From contig ONIQ01000007.1 in assembly GCA_900317925.1 (NCBI GenBank), positions 1-64,000 on the forward strand: 64,000 bases of DNA, read 5' to 3'. Shown in pieces: positions 17,511 to 25,669 of this stretch (within the stretch, counting starts at the first letter, position 1; each line of letters begins with the position of its first letter). The position numbers and the translations under genes are program-made. This DNA comes from an uncultured Bacteroidales bacterium. Lineage in GTDB: Bacteria > Bacteroidota > Bacteroidia > Bacteroidales > UBA932. The notes beneath the pieces were generated by a model. The model had not been told where the DNA came from, made no database searches, and saw only the letters and a program-made list of their open reading frames with translations.

Positions 17511-19739
17511 TTATATTTCGGTCCGGATAACGTTCTGGATGCCTTCGATGCTTCCGAGCTTGCGGATCATCTTTTCCAGGGCATCCTTGTCCTGGACATA
17601 CAAGTCTATATATCCTTCAAAAATACCCTCTTCTACGCCCAGGTAGATTTTGCGCATGTTCACGCCCATCACCAGGGAAATATAGCGGGAAATCTCGTTC
17701 AACAGTCCCATGCGGTCCAGCCCCTGGATGGAAATGCGTACCGGGAACGCCGTATCGGGGGCGATATCCGCCCAGTCGGGTACCACGACGCGGTCTCCGA
17801 ACTTGGAGGCCATGCTGTCGGCCACGGAACAGGTCTTCTTGTGTACATAAATGGTGCCGTCCGTTTCCCGGATACCGATTACCGGATCGCCCGGAATGGG
17901 ATGGCAGCAGGAGGCAATCTCGTAGTGCGGATGGCTTTCTGTCTTTTCAGAAGGCTCCTCGCTCCGGCCCAGGTGCGGGAAGAAGGAACGGTACCATTTG
18001 GTCTTTTCGCCGACATCCTTCAGAATTTCCGTCAGGTTGGTCATTTTGATGAGACCCAGGCCGATTCGGAAATACATTTCGTCCAGGTTGTTCTCTGAAA
18101 TCCGCCAGCTGGAAGCCAGGCGGCGCATCACCTCGTTATCGGGTTTGTATCCCAGGGAGGTCAGCTGCTCAGACAGGATGCGGTTGCCCAGGGCGATGGT
18201 CTCGTCGCGCTGGGACTTGAAGAAGTCCATCACCTCGCTGCGGGCCTTGCGCGTCACCAGGAACTGGAGCCACTCGCGTTTGGGGTGTCCGTCCTCTGCG
18301 CTGATGATTTCAACCTGATCGCCCGAGCGAAGCACGTAGGAAAGGGGAACCAGCTTCATGTTTACCTTCGCGGCGATGGCGTGGCAGCCGATCTCCGTAT
18401 GGATCTGGTAGGCGAAATCCAGGGCCGTGGACCCTTTTAACACCGTCTTCTGCTCGCCTTTCGGCGTAAAGATGACGATCTCACTGCTGGTCAGGTCATT
18501 GTGGATGATGTCCAGGAGTTCCAGGGCGTTCACGTCCGGGTTCACCAGGATGCCTTTCACCTGTTCCAGCCATTTGTCCATCTCGCTGTCGTTCTCGCTC
18601 ACAAAGCCATCTTTCTTGTAGGCCCAGTGGGCGGCGATACCCTTCTCGGCGATATCGTCCATGCGCTTGGTGCGGATCTGCACCTCGATCCACATGCCCG
18701 TATGGCTCATCAGCGTGCAATGCAGGGCCTCGTAGCCGTTGCTCTTGGGATGCTTTACCCAGTCGCGTACACGCTCGGGTTTATAGCGGTACAAACCGGT
18801 GATGATGGAAAAAATATGGTAGCACTGGTCGCGTTCGGTTTCCTTCGACGCCGAATCGGTATTGAAGATGATGCGGAGCGCGTACAGGTCATAAATCTGC
18901 TCGAAGGAGACATGCTTGGTCTGCATCTTCCGCCAGATGGAATAGGGCGTCTTGATGCGTTTCCGGATGAAAAAGTCGAAGCCGGCATCCTTCAGAGCCG
19001 CATTGATCGGCTGGATGAATTCATCGATCTGCTTTTCCTTCTCGTCCTGGCCCTCTTCGATTTTTGCGCTGATGTCCTGGTACGCATCCGGCTCCTTGTA
19101 TTTGAGCCAGATATTCTCCATCTCGGATTTCACCTCGTACAGACCCAGCCGGTGGGCGAGCGGGATGAAGACGAACATGGTCTCGGACAGGATCTTGTCG
19201 CGTTTGAATTCGGGCATGAATTCGATGGTGCGGCAGTTGTGCAGCCGGTCGGCCAGTTTGATGAGGACCACGCGGACATCGTCATTGAGGGTGAGCAGGA
19301 TCCGCTTGAAATTCTCGGCCTGGATGCTTTCCTCGCTCAAGTTGCTCATCCCCGTCTTGTTCTCGGAATCGAGCACATTCTTGATTTTGGTGAGTCCCTC
19401 CACCAGGCTGGCAATCTTTTCCCCGAAAAGGTTGCGGATATCTTCGGACGTATAATCCGTATCTTCTACCACATCGTGCAGCAGGGCGGCCGAGATGGAC
19501 TTGTAGCCCAGGCCGATGGTGCTGACCACGATTTTCGCGACCGCGATGGGATGCAGGATGTAGGGTTCGCCGCTGCGGCGCCGTACATTCTTGTGGGCCT
19601 CGTTGGCAAACTCAAAGGCCTTCTGAACGACATCCAGTTCCTCCTGTGAGGCACACCGGCGGGCAGAGGCCTCTTTCAGACCGGCATATTCGGCTTCGAT
19701 GAGCGCGTAATCTTTCTCATTGAACGGAGATATACTCAT
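17511..19739 (-). CDS. rel: Bifunctional (p)ppGpp synthetase/hydrolase (RelA/SpoT, Rel)
   Basis: 742 residues. Makes and degrades the stringent-response alarmone. The hydrolase HD domain (about 50-200) is intact: YILHPIAVAKI, LLHDVVEDTD, IKLADRLHNCRT. The synthetase domain (about 240-400) carries KTPYSIWRKMQ, YDLYALRII, PKSNGYEALH and EVQIRT. The usual RxKD signature of bifunctional enzymes appears as RVRD. A TGS domain follows (FTPKGEQKTVLKGSTALDFA), then a helical/zinc-finger-like part with a Cys-Cys-His cluster (ASCCHPIPGD), and a C-terminal ACT domain (FPVRISIQGLDRMGLLNEIS). Both activities are therefore likely. It overlaps yihY by four bases. Confidence 0.96.
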   Translation of the reverse strand: MSISPFNEKDYALIEAEYAGLKEASARRCASQEELDVVQKAFEFANEAHKNVRRRSGEPYILHPIAVAKIVVSTIGLGYKSISAALLHDVVEDTDYTSEDIRNLFGEKIASLVEGLTKIKNVLDSENKTGMSNLSEESIQAENFKRILLTLNDDVRVVLIKLADRLHNCRTIEFMPEFKRDKILSETMFVFIPLAHRLGLYEVKSEMENIWLKYKEPDAYQDISAKIEEGQDEKEKQIDEFIQPINAALKDAGFDFFIRKRIKTPYSIWRKMQTKHVSFEQIYDLYALRIIFNTDSASKETERDQCYHIFSIITGLYRYKPERVRDWVKHPKSNGYEALHCTLMSHTGMWIEVQIRTKRMDDIAEKGIAAHWAYKKDGFVSENDSEMDKWLEQVKGILVNPDVNALELLDIIHNDLTSSEIVIFTPKGEQKTVLKGSTALDFAYQIHTEIGCHAIAAKVNMKLVPLSYVLRSGDQVEIISAEDGHPKREWLQFLVTRKARSEVMDFFKSQRDETIALGNRILSEQLTSLGYKPDNEVMRRLASSWRISENNLDEMYFRIGLGLIKMTNLTEILKDVGEKTKWYRSFFPHLGRSEEPSEKTESHPHYEIASCCHPIPGDPVIGIRETDGTIYVHKKTCSVADSMASKFGDRVVVPDWADIAPDTAFPVRISIQGLDRMGLLNEISRYISLVMGVNMRKIYLGVEEGIFEGYIDLYVQDKDALEKMIRKLGSIEGIQNVIRTEI

Positions 19740-20656
19740 AGCGATTCATTTGTCTGGAACGAATGGGAAAACTCGGCTCCGTACAGGATGATCAGCCATC
19801 CGAATCGGAGCCACAACATAAAAAGCGGGATGGCTGCCACGGTTCCGTACACACCGTTCAGACGGGTAACCAGAAGCTGCGTCTCCAGATAGAGATACTG
19901 CAACCCCGTGAAAGCCAGACCGGCAAAAATGGCCGCCTTGAAGGCAAAGCGGTATTGGACAAAGGCGGTCGGGATAAATTTATACATCGCCGACAGCACC
20001 AAGACCACGACTGCGAAGAAAATCACCCAGCTCAGCAAGCTTTTGATGCTGTCCGAAAAAGCGACCTTCCCGGTAACCAGCAGGTCCAGGATGTTGGAAT
20101 AAACGATGGAACCGGAGAAGAAAATGACAATGACGAAGGGGGCCAGGATCAGAATGGCCAGGTCGATGCCCAGCTGGGCGAAGAAACTGCGGGATTTCTT
20201 TACGCCCCAAACGTTGTTGAAAACCTTCTCGACCCGCATCATCATCCAGATGACGAGCCAGACGAACATCAAAGAGGAGATTAAACCGAAACCTCCTTTT
20301 TGGGCAGATGCAATAATATTGTCTGCGGCGTTCATCACCACGGCGATCACATCGGGATGGCTGCCGAAGTTGGCGTACAGGAGTTGTGTCAGGTAGCCTT
20401 CCAGCCCCAGGCCGCCCGTGAGCGCAAAGCATACGGCGATGAACGGGACGGCGGCCATCATGCAGAAATAACAGAGTGCGACCGACTGGAATCCCACCTT
20501 GTCGTTGGCAAAGTTTTTCAGGACTTCCATGATCAGCCGGATATCTTTTACAAACCGGGCCTTCCAGCGGGAGGACAGTTCGGCGGGGTTGATCTCCCAG
20601 ATATCCCGGGTGAAGAACCGCTCGATGGTGCAAAAGATCTCGCCGATTTTCTTCAT
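19736..20656 (-). CDS. YihY/BrkB family inner-membrane protein
   Basis: 306 residues with about six hydrophobic helices (around 58-85, 115-145, 160-185, 205-230, 240-260 and 270-292). The family has been called BrkB or ribonuclease BN in old annotations, but RNase activity is not supported and the true function is unknown. Family features visible here: FANDKVGFQSVALCYFCMMA early on, FIPTAFVQYRFAFKAAIFAG in the middle, and IPLFMLWLRFGWLIILYGAE near the end. It lies three bases after ligA and overlaps rel by four, so it is co-transcribed with both. Confidence 0.9.
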   Translation of the reverse strand: MKKIGEIFCTIERFFTRDIWEINPAELSSRWKARFVKDIRLIMEVLKNFANDKVGFQSVALCYFCMMAAVPFIAVCFALTGGLGLEGYLTQLLYANFGSHPDVIAVVMNAADNIIASAQKGGFGLISSLMFVWLVIWMMMRVEKVFNNVWGVKKSRSFFAQLGIDLAILILAPFVIVIFFSGSIVYSNILDLLVTGKVAFSDSIKSLLSWVIFFAVVVLVLSAMYKFIPTAFVQYRFAFKAAIFAGLAFTGLQYLYLETQLLVTRLNGVYGTVAAIPLFMLWLRFGWLIILYGAEFSHSFQTNESL

Positions 20657-20659
20657 GCC

Positions 20660-22756
20660 TTAAAACAGGGTTGGTTCTTCAAATTGCTGGAAAAGGTTCT
20701 TGGGCATTTCCTGGGCGGCGGTCTCGGGCAGCAGGGACATCAGCCGCGCCTCGTCGATAATCTCCACGCCCAGTTCCTGGGCCTTGCGGATCTTCTCCGG
20801 ACCGGGCTTGCTGCCGGCCAGCAGGTAGGTGGTCTTGGCACTGACGCCGGAGGAGTTCTTGCCTCCGTTGCGCTCGATGAGTTCTTTCATCTCGTCGCGG
20901 GAAATGCTGAAGTTGCCGGAGATGACGATGGAAAGCCCCTTCAGGGCATCACTCTGGTTCTCCCTGGGAGCCTCGGCGCTGAACTGCAGGCCGGCTGCCT
21001 TCAGGCGCTGGATTTCCACCTGGTGGGCGGGTTCGCGGAACCAGGCGTAGATGGCCCGGGCGGTCACATCCCCGATATCGGGAACCTCCAGCAGTTGTTC
21101 GACCGATGCTTCCGCAAGGGTGTCGATGCTGCCGAAATGGGCCGCCACGTCTTTGGCGGTCTGCTCGCCCACGTATCGAATGCCGATGGCAAAAAGGACG
21201 CGGGGGAAGGGAATCTTCCGGCAATCGGCCAGACTACGCAGGAATCGTTGGATGGATTTCTCCTTCCAACCGTCCAGCAGGGAGAGTTTGGCCGGGGTCA
21301 GGTCGAAGAAATCGGCCGGCGTCCGGACCAGGTCCAGGTTGTAGAGCTGTTCCACGGTCGCTTCTCCGGCAATGACGTTCATGGCCTTCCGGCTCAGGAA
21401 GTGGACCAGTTTGCCCTTGGCCTGGGTGGGGCAGCCGTCGGTGTTGGGGCAGAACCATTTTGCTTCGCCTTCGGGCTTCACCAGGGGCGTACCGCAGTCC
21501 GGACAGGTAGCCGGGAAAACCGGTTCCATTGCACCGGGGGTGCGTTTCGAAGGTTCTACGCCCGTAATTTTCGGGATGATTTCGCCGCCTTTTTCTACAT
21601 ACACCCAGTCGCCCAGGTGCAGGTCCAGGGCGCGCATCTGGTCTTCGTTGACCAGGGTGGCCCGTTTGACGGTGGTGCCGGACAAGAGGACCGGTTCCAG
21701 GTTGGCCACAGGCGTCACGGCTCCCGTGCGTCCTACCTGATAGTCAATGGATAACAGGGGAGTCAGGGCCTGTTCGGCCTTGAATTTGAATGCGACCGCC
21801 CAGCGCGGCGATTTGGCCGTGTAGCCCAGGAGGTTCTGGAATTCCAGTTCGTTGATTTTGATGACGATCCCGTCCGTGGCAAAGGGGAGCGCCTTGCGGG
21901 CGGTGTCCCAATGCGCGATATACGCCTCGATCTCTTCGATGTTGCGGCAGAGGCGCCTTTCGTCCGATACGGGCAGGCCCCAGGAGGCCGCCGCCCGCAG
22001 GGCTTCATCGTGCGTGGCATACGGCAGACCGCTCTGGACCGGAATGTGGTAGAGGGTGCACATCAGCCCGCGCCGGCCCACTTCCTCGGGATCCAGGAGC
22101 TTGAGCGATCCGGATGCGGCATTGCGCGGATTGGCGAAGGGCGCGTCCTCATCGGCCTCGCGCTGGCGATTCAGGGCTTCGAACGATGCATAGGGCATCA
22201 GGATTTCGCCGCGGATCTCGAATTCCTCGGGATAGTCACCGTGCAGGACCTGGGGGATGTTGGCGATGTGCCGGACGTTCTCCGTGACATCGTCGCCCAC
22301 CACGCCGTCTCCGCGCGTAAGGGCGCGCAGGAGCTTGCCGTTGCGGTAGGTGAGGCAGATGGCCGTCCCGTCGAATTTCAGCTCGCAGCAGTAGGTGAAA
22401 GCATTGCCTTCCAGGCTCTTAGACGCGCGGGCGGCAAATTCTTCGATCTCTTCGATGCTATAGGTGTTGCCCAGCGACAGCATGGGATAGCGGTGCGCCA
22501 CCTGGACGAATTCCCGGCGGACGCCTTCTTCCAGCGTAGCCTCAGGGGTCTCCAGGTCGCTTCCCACCCGACGGGTGGGGGAGTCGGGCGTCGCGAATTC
22601 GGGATAGGCTGCCTCCAGCCGCTCCAGCTCATGCATAAGCTGGTCGTAGTCGTAGTCCGACATGGTGGGGGCGTTTTCGACATAGTACTTCCGGCTGTTC
22701 TCCCAGAGGACGGCCTTCAGTTCATCGATCCGTATCTTGGCTTCCGCTTGATTCAT
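20660..22756 (-). CDS. ligA: NAD-dependent DNA ligase LigA
   Basis: 698 residues. Seals nicks during replication and repair using NAD. Domain Ia (YYVENAPTMSDYDYDQL) binds NMN. The adenylation lysine lies in CELKFDGTAICL near residue 120. An OB fold follows, then a four-cysteine zinc finger (CPDCGTPL, WFCPNTDGCPTQ), helix-hairpin-helix repeats, and a C-terminal BRCT domain (LKGLSIVISGNFS). The start at 22756 (MNQAEAKIRIDEL) is preferred; an in-frame ATG 42 bases upstream would add a basic, non-conserved tail that runs through a palindrome. First gene of the six-gene leftward operon. Confidence 0.97.
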   Translation of the reverse strand: MNQAEAKIRIDELKAVLWENSRKYYVENAPTMSDYDYDQLMHELERLEAAYPEFATPDSPTRRVGSDLETPEATLEEGVRREFVQVAHRYPMLSLGNTYSIEEIEEFAARASKSLEGNAFTYCCELKFDGTAICLTYRNGKLLRALTRGDGVVGDDVTENVRHIANIPQVLHGDYPEEFEIRGEILMPYASFEALNRQREADEDAPFANPRNAASGSLKLLDPEEVGRRGLMCTLYHIPVQSGLPYATHDEALRAAASWGLPVSDERRLCRNIEEIEAYIAHWDTARKALPFATDGIVIKINELEFQNLLGYTAKSPRWAVAFKFKAEQALTPLLSIDYQVGRTGAVTPVANLEPVLLSGTTVKRATLVNEDQMRALDLHLGDWVYVEKGGEIIPKITGVEPSKRTPGAMEPVFPATCPDCGTPLVKPEGEAKWFCPNTDGCPTQAKGKLVHFLSRKAMNVIAGEATVEQLYNLDLVRTPADFFDLTPAKLSLLDGWKEKSIQRFLRSLADCRKIPFPRVLFAIGIRYVGEQTAKDVAAHFGSIDTLAEASVEQLLEVPDIGDVTARAIYAWFREPAHQVEIQRLKAAGLQFSAEAPRENQSDALKGLSIVISGNFSISRDEMKELIERNGGKNSSGVSAKTTYLLAGSKPGPEKIRKAQELGVEIIDEARLMSLLPETAAQEMPKNLFQQFEEPTLF

Positions 22757-22770
22757 GTGTTTGCTTCTCG

Positions 22771-22803
22771 TGCGCGTATGCATACGCACAAAAAACAAAG
22801 ATA
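22771..22803 (-). promoter_or_regulatory. ligA promoter and 20-base near-palindrome
   Basis: Minus-strand TATCTTTG (22796-22803) fits the -7 consensus. Immediately downstream, 22771-22790 is a 20-base palindrome with a single mismatched pair, containing the perfect 14-mer GCGTATGCATACGC (22774-22787). It would cover the transcription start or form a hairpin in the 5' leader. Confidence 0.5.
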
Positions 22804-22831
22804 CAACAAATCTGACGATTCGGCAATATTG

Positions 22832-22859
22832 TTTGTCTTCATTCTTTTACGTAACTTTG
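22832..22859 (+). promoter_or_regulatory. pfp promoter
   Basis: TTTG (22832-22835) and TAACTTTG (22852-22859) are separated by 16 bases, slightly closer than the usual 19-21. The transcript would have a leader of about 35 bases before the ATG at 22901. Confidence 0.55.
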
Positions 22860-22900
22860 CGTGCTATTTTGGAAACGAGTATTAACATTTTATAAGTATC

Positions 22901-24130
22901 ATGAAAGATTCCATCATTATCCTCTGTGGCGGCGGCCCGGCCCCGGGCATGAACACCGTCGTCTGTTCGGTCGCCAAGACCTTCTTGTCCAACGGTTTCC
23001 GTGTGATTGGCCTGCATGGCGGTTACAGCGGACTTTTCAGCAAGAATCCCCGCATCGAGGATATCGATTTCTTCAAGGCCGACGCCTATTTCAACCGGGG
23101 CGGCTCCTATCTCCAGATGAGTCGTTTCAAACCCACGGACCAGGATTTTGAGGAGAACTTCAACCTGGGTCTCTTCCAGGAGAACAACATCAAGTTGCTG
23201 GTCACGGTAGGTGGCGACGATACCGCCTCCACCGCCAACCGCATCGCCAAGTTCCTTGAAGCCAAGCAGTACCCCATCAAGAACATCCATGTTCCCAAGA
23301 CCATCGACAACGACCTCCCGCTGCCCGGCAACGCCCCTACCTTCGGTTTCAATTCCGCCAAGGACGAAGGCGCCCACCTGGCCCGCACCGTTTACGAGGA
23401 TGCCCGCACCAGCGGTAACTGGCTCATCATCAGCGCCATGGGCCGCAGCGCCGGTCACCTCGCCCTGGGTATTGGTGAGAGCACGCACTGCCCGATGACC
23501 ATCATCCCTGAGATGTTCAACAAGACGCATATCGGCCTGGACAAGATCGTGAAACTGACCATTTCCGCCATCATCAAGCGCAAACTTCTCGGCATCCCTT
23601 ACGGTACCGTCGTGGTGGCCGAAGGTGTCTTCCATGACCTGGATCCCGAGGAAATCAAGAACGCCGGTGTTTCCCTGACCTATGACGAGCACGGCCACCC
23701 CGAGCTGGGCAAGATCAGCAAGGCCGTCCTCTTCAACGACATCCTGGACAAGGAATTCAAGAAACTGGGCCTCAAGATCAAGACCCGTCCGGTGGAAATC
23801 GGTTACGATGTCCGCTGCCAGGATCCGGTCGCATACGACCTTACCTATTGCTCCGAACTGGCCATGGGTGTCTATGAACTCTTCGAGAAAGGCGAGACGG
23901 GCTGCATGGTCTATGTCGATGCCGCCGGTGAATCCCACCCGCTGTACCTGAAAGACCTGCAGGGTGCCGATGGCAAAATTCCGCCGCGCCGCGTGAACAT
24001 CGAAGGCGGTACCGCCCAGAACTATTTCCGCCACATCTGCCACTACATCACGCCTGCCGATTACGAGGCTGCCAAGAAGTATGTCCCGAATCCGGAGGAG
24101 TATGACTTCAAGAAGATTCTCGGCTGGTAA
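22901..24130 (+). CDS. pfp: Phosphofructokinase, diphosphate-dependent type
   Basis: 409 residues. Phosphorylates fructose-6-phosphate in glycolysis. The phosphoryl donor is read from two sites. The nucleotide loop is GGDDTAST (residues 104-111), where ATP enzymes have a Gly at the second Asp. The active-site strand is PKTIDND with Lys133, where ATP enzymes have Gly. Both changes are the recognised hallmarks of PPi use, making the reaction reversible. Codons are strongly biased to C-ending forms, as expected for a highly expressed gene. It has its own promoter and a strong terminator, so it is a single-gene unit. Confidence 0.93.
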   Translation: MKDSIIILCGGGPAPGMNTVVCSVAKTFLSNGFRVIGLHGGYSGLFSKNPRIEDIDFFKADAYFNRGGSYLQMSRFKPTDQDFEENFNLGLFQENNIKLLVTVGGDDTASTANRIAKFLEAKQYPIKNIHVPKTIDNDLPLPGNAPTFGFNSAKDEGAHLARTVYEDARTSGNWLIISAMGRSAGHLALGIGESTHCPMTIIPEMFNKTHIGLDKIVKLTISAIIKRKLLGIPYGTVVVAEGVFHDLDPEEIKNAGVSLTYDEHGHPELGKISKAVLFNDILDKEFKKLGLKIKTRPVEIGYDVRCQDPVAYDLTYCSELAMGVYELFEKGETGCMVYVDAAGESHPLYLKDLQGADGKIPPRRVNIEGGTAQNYFRHICHYITPADYEAAKKYVPNPEEYDFKKILGW

Positions 24131-24156
24131 GCGGAATTGATTCTTATCATCTACAG

Positions 24157-24190
24157 AAAAGCCATCACGCCGGTCGTGGTGGCTTTTTTA
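24157..24190 (+). terminator. Intrinsic terminator of pfp
   Basis: AAAAGCCATCACG (24157-24169) pairs with the run ending GGTGGCTTTT (24175-24187) with one G-T pair, a five-base loop and a six-T run (24184-24189). Ends the pfp transcript before the convergent amylase gene. Confidence 0.9.
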
Positions 24191-24217
24191 AATGTAAACA
24201 GGCAAGTCAGCGAACCC

Positions 24218-25669
24218 TCAATATGGCAGGACCAGGTTGTCGGGGACGGGGGAGGTGCCGAAGGAGCAGGGGAAGAGGCGGGAGCCGCGGAGGAAGGCGA
24301 AATGCCGGTGACGGTCAAAACCGGGCACCGTGTAATTGAGCCAGCAAAGGTCGTAAGTGCTTGTACCAGAAAGGGATTTAGAAAGATTCAACCGTTCGCG
24401 ATAGTGCTTCAGGATGGCGCGTTCGGAGCGGCTTAGGCCGCGTCCGGTATGGACGTATTCCCACAAACGGCCCTCCAGCGGGGCCTTGCACCAGTCAAAA
24501 ATACTGGTTCGTCCGTCCACTCCACTGAATCCCTCGGCGTTCATCCCTTTTTCCCCGACCTCCTGGCCGAAGTAGAGCATGAACGGGGCGTCGCTAAACA
24601 GCAGGGAAATGTCCAAGGCCGGGAAGGCTTTTGCTGCATCTGCCGCAAAGAAATCCGAAGCGATGCGCTGCTCGTCGTGGTTCTCCAGGAAGTTGAGCAT
24701 ATGGGGCTGGAGGTCTCCGAGTTCCTGCCAGTTCCAGGTCAGTTCCTCGGCGTTGCCGTTCCCTTCCACCAGGGCGCGGAGCCGGTCGTACAGGCCCGAC
24801 TTGTCATAGAGCAAATCAAAGCCGACCTCGGAGACATATTTCCTATAGTATCCCTTTTGGTAAACCTCCGCAATAAATTGAATGGCAGGGAATTCCTCTT
24901 TAATCTTTTGGATGAGCCAAGTGAAAAACACCGGCGGGACCAGCTCCACCATGTCGCAGCGAAAACCATCGACTCCGCGCCCTGCCCAGAAGCGTACGAT
25001 GTCGTACATTTTGTCCCAGGTGGGGGTGTGGAAATCACAGTAATTGAGCTTGACGGTATCGTACCAGTCGTTCACGCCGGGGGCCGGGGTAAAGGCATTG
25101 CCGGAAGCCCGTGCCGGGAATTCCTGGTAGGCTTCTTCCCCTTCCGGAAGTGTACCTTCCGGCAGCCGGAGCGCCTCGCCCGGATAATAGTAGAAGTCGT
25201 TTTCCGGTTTCCAGTGGACGGTCGGGTCATCCTGCGCTCCCAGGTCATCGGGCCGATGCGAAAACCGCCCGTAATCGCGGCTGACGTGGTTGGGCACGAA
25301 GTCCAGGATCACCTTCATCCCGGCGGCATGGATCCGCGCCACCATGGCATCGAATTCCTCCATGCGGCGGGCAGGATCATCGGCCAGGTAGGGGTTTACG
25401 TCATAATAATCGGTGATGGCGTAGGGCGACCCTGCCTCACCTTTGACAAACTGCGAGGAGGAAGGCGGAAAGCCGCCGATGCGCGAGCGGGTAGCATGCC
25501 GCAGCACGCCGGTTACCCATAGATGCGTGATGCCCAAACTGCCCAGATACCGGAGCGTCGCTTCATCCACGTGGGAAAAATGCCCGCTGGAAGCATCGCT
25601 GCAGCCATCGGAAGCCGTGTTGGCCGGGCCCCAGAGGCGGGGGAGCAGCTGGTAAATCAACTCTTTCAT
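24218..25669 (-). CDS. Cytoplasmic alpha-amylase family protein (GH13)
   Basis: 483 residues with no signal peptide. Probably cleaves alpha-1,4-glucans such as glycogen or imported maltodextrin. The GH13 conserved regions are present in order: region I DFVPNHVS, region II VDGFRCDMVE (nucleophile Asp), region III FIAEVYQK (acid/base Glu), region IV FLENHDEQR (stabilising Asp). The N-terminus (MKELIYQLLPRLWG) and a short C-terminal region fit small bacterial amylases. Its start overlaps the end of the upstream receiver/PEP-binding gene by four bases, suggesting coupling and a shared role in carbon storage. Exact specificity cannot be read. Confidence 0.93.
   Translation of the reverse strand: MKELIYQLLPRLWGPANTASDGCSDASSGHFSHVDEATLRYLGSLGITHLWVTGVLRHATRSRIGGFPPSSSQFVKGEAGSPYAITDYYDVNPYLADDPARRMEEFDAMVARIHAAGMKVILDFVPNHVSRDYGRFSHRPDDLGAQDDPTVHWKPENDFYYYPGEALRLPEGTLPEGEEAYQEFPARASGNAFTPAPGVNDWYDTVKLNYCDFHTPTWDKMYDIVRFWAGRGVDGFRCDMVELVPPVFFTWLIQKIKEEFPAIQFIAEVYQKGYYRKYVSEVGFDLLYDKSGLYDRLRALVEGNGNAEELTWNWQELGDLQPHMLNFLENHDEQRIASDFFAADAAKAFPALDISLLFSDAPFMLYFGQEVGEKGMNAEGFSGVDGRTSIFDWCKAPLEGRLWEYVHTGRGLSRSERAILKHYRERLNLSKSLSGTSTYDLCWLNYTVPGFDRHRHFAFLRGSRLFPCSFGTSPVPDNLVLPY

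Noticed and set aside
24218..25669. GH13 gene as a secreted starch-utilisation (Sus) enzyme
   Set aside because: No signal peptide, no SusC/SusD neighbours; a cytoplasmic role fits better.
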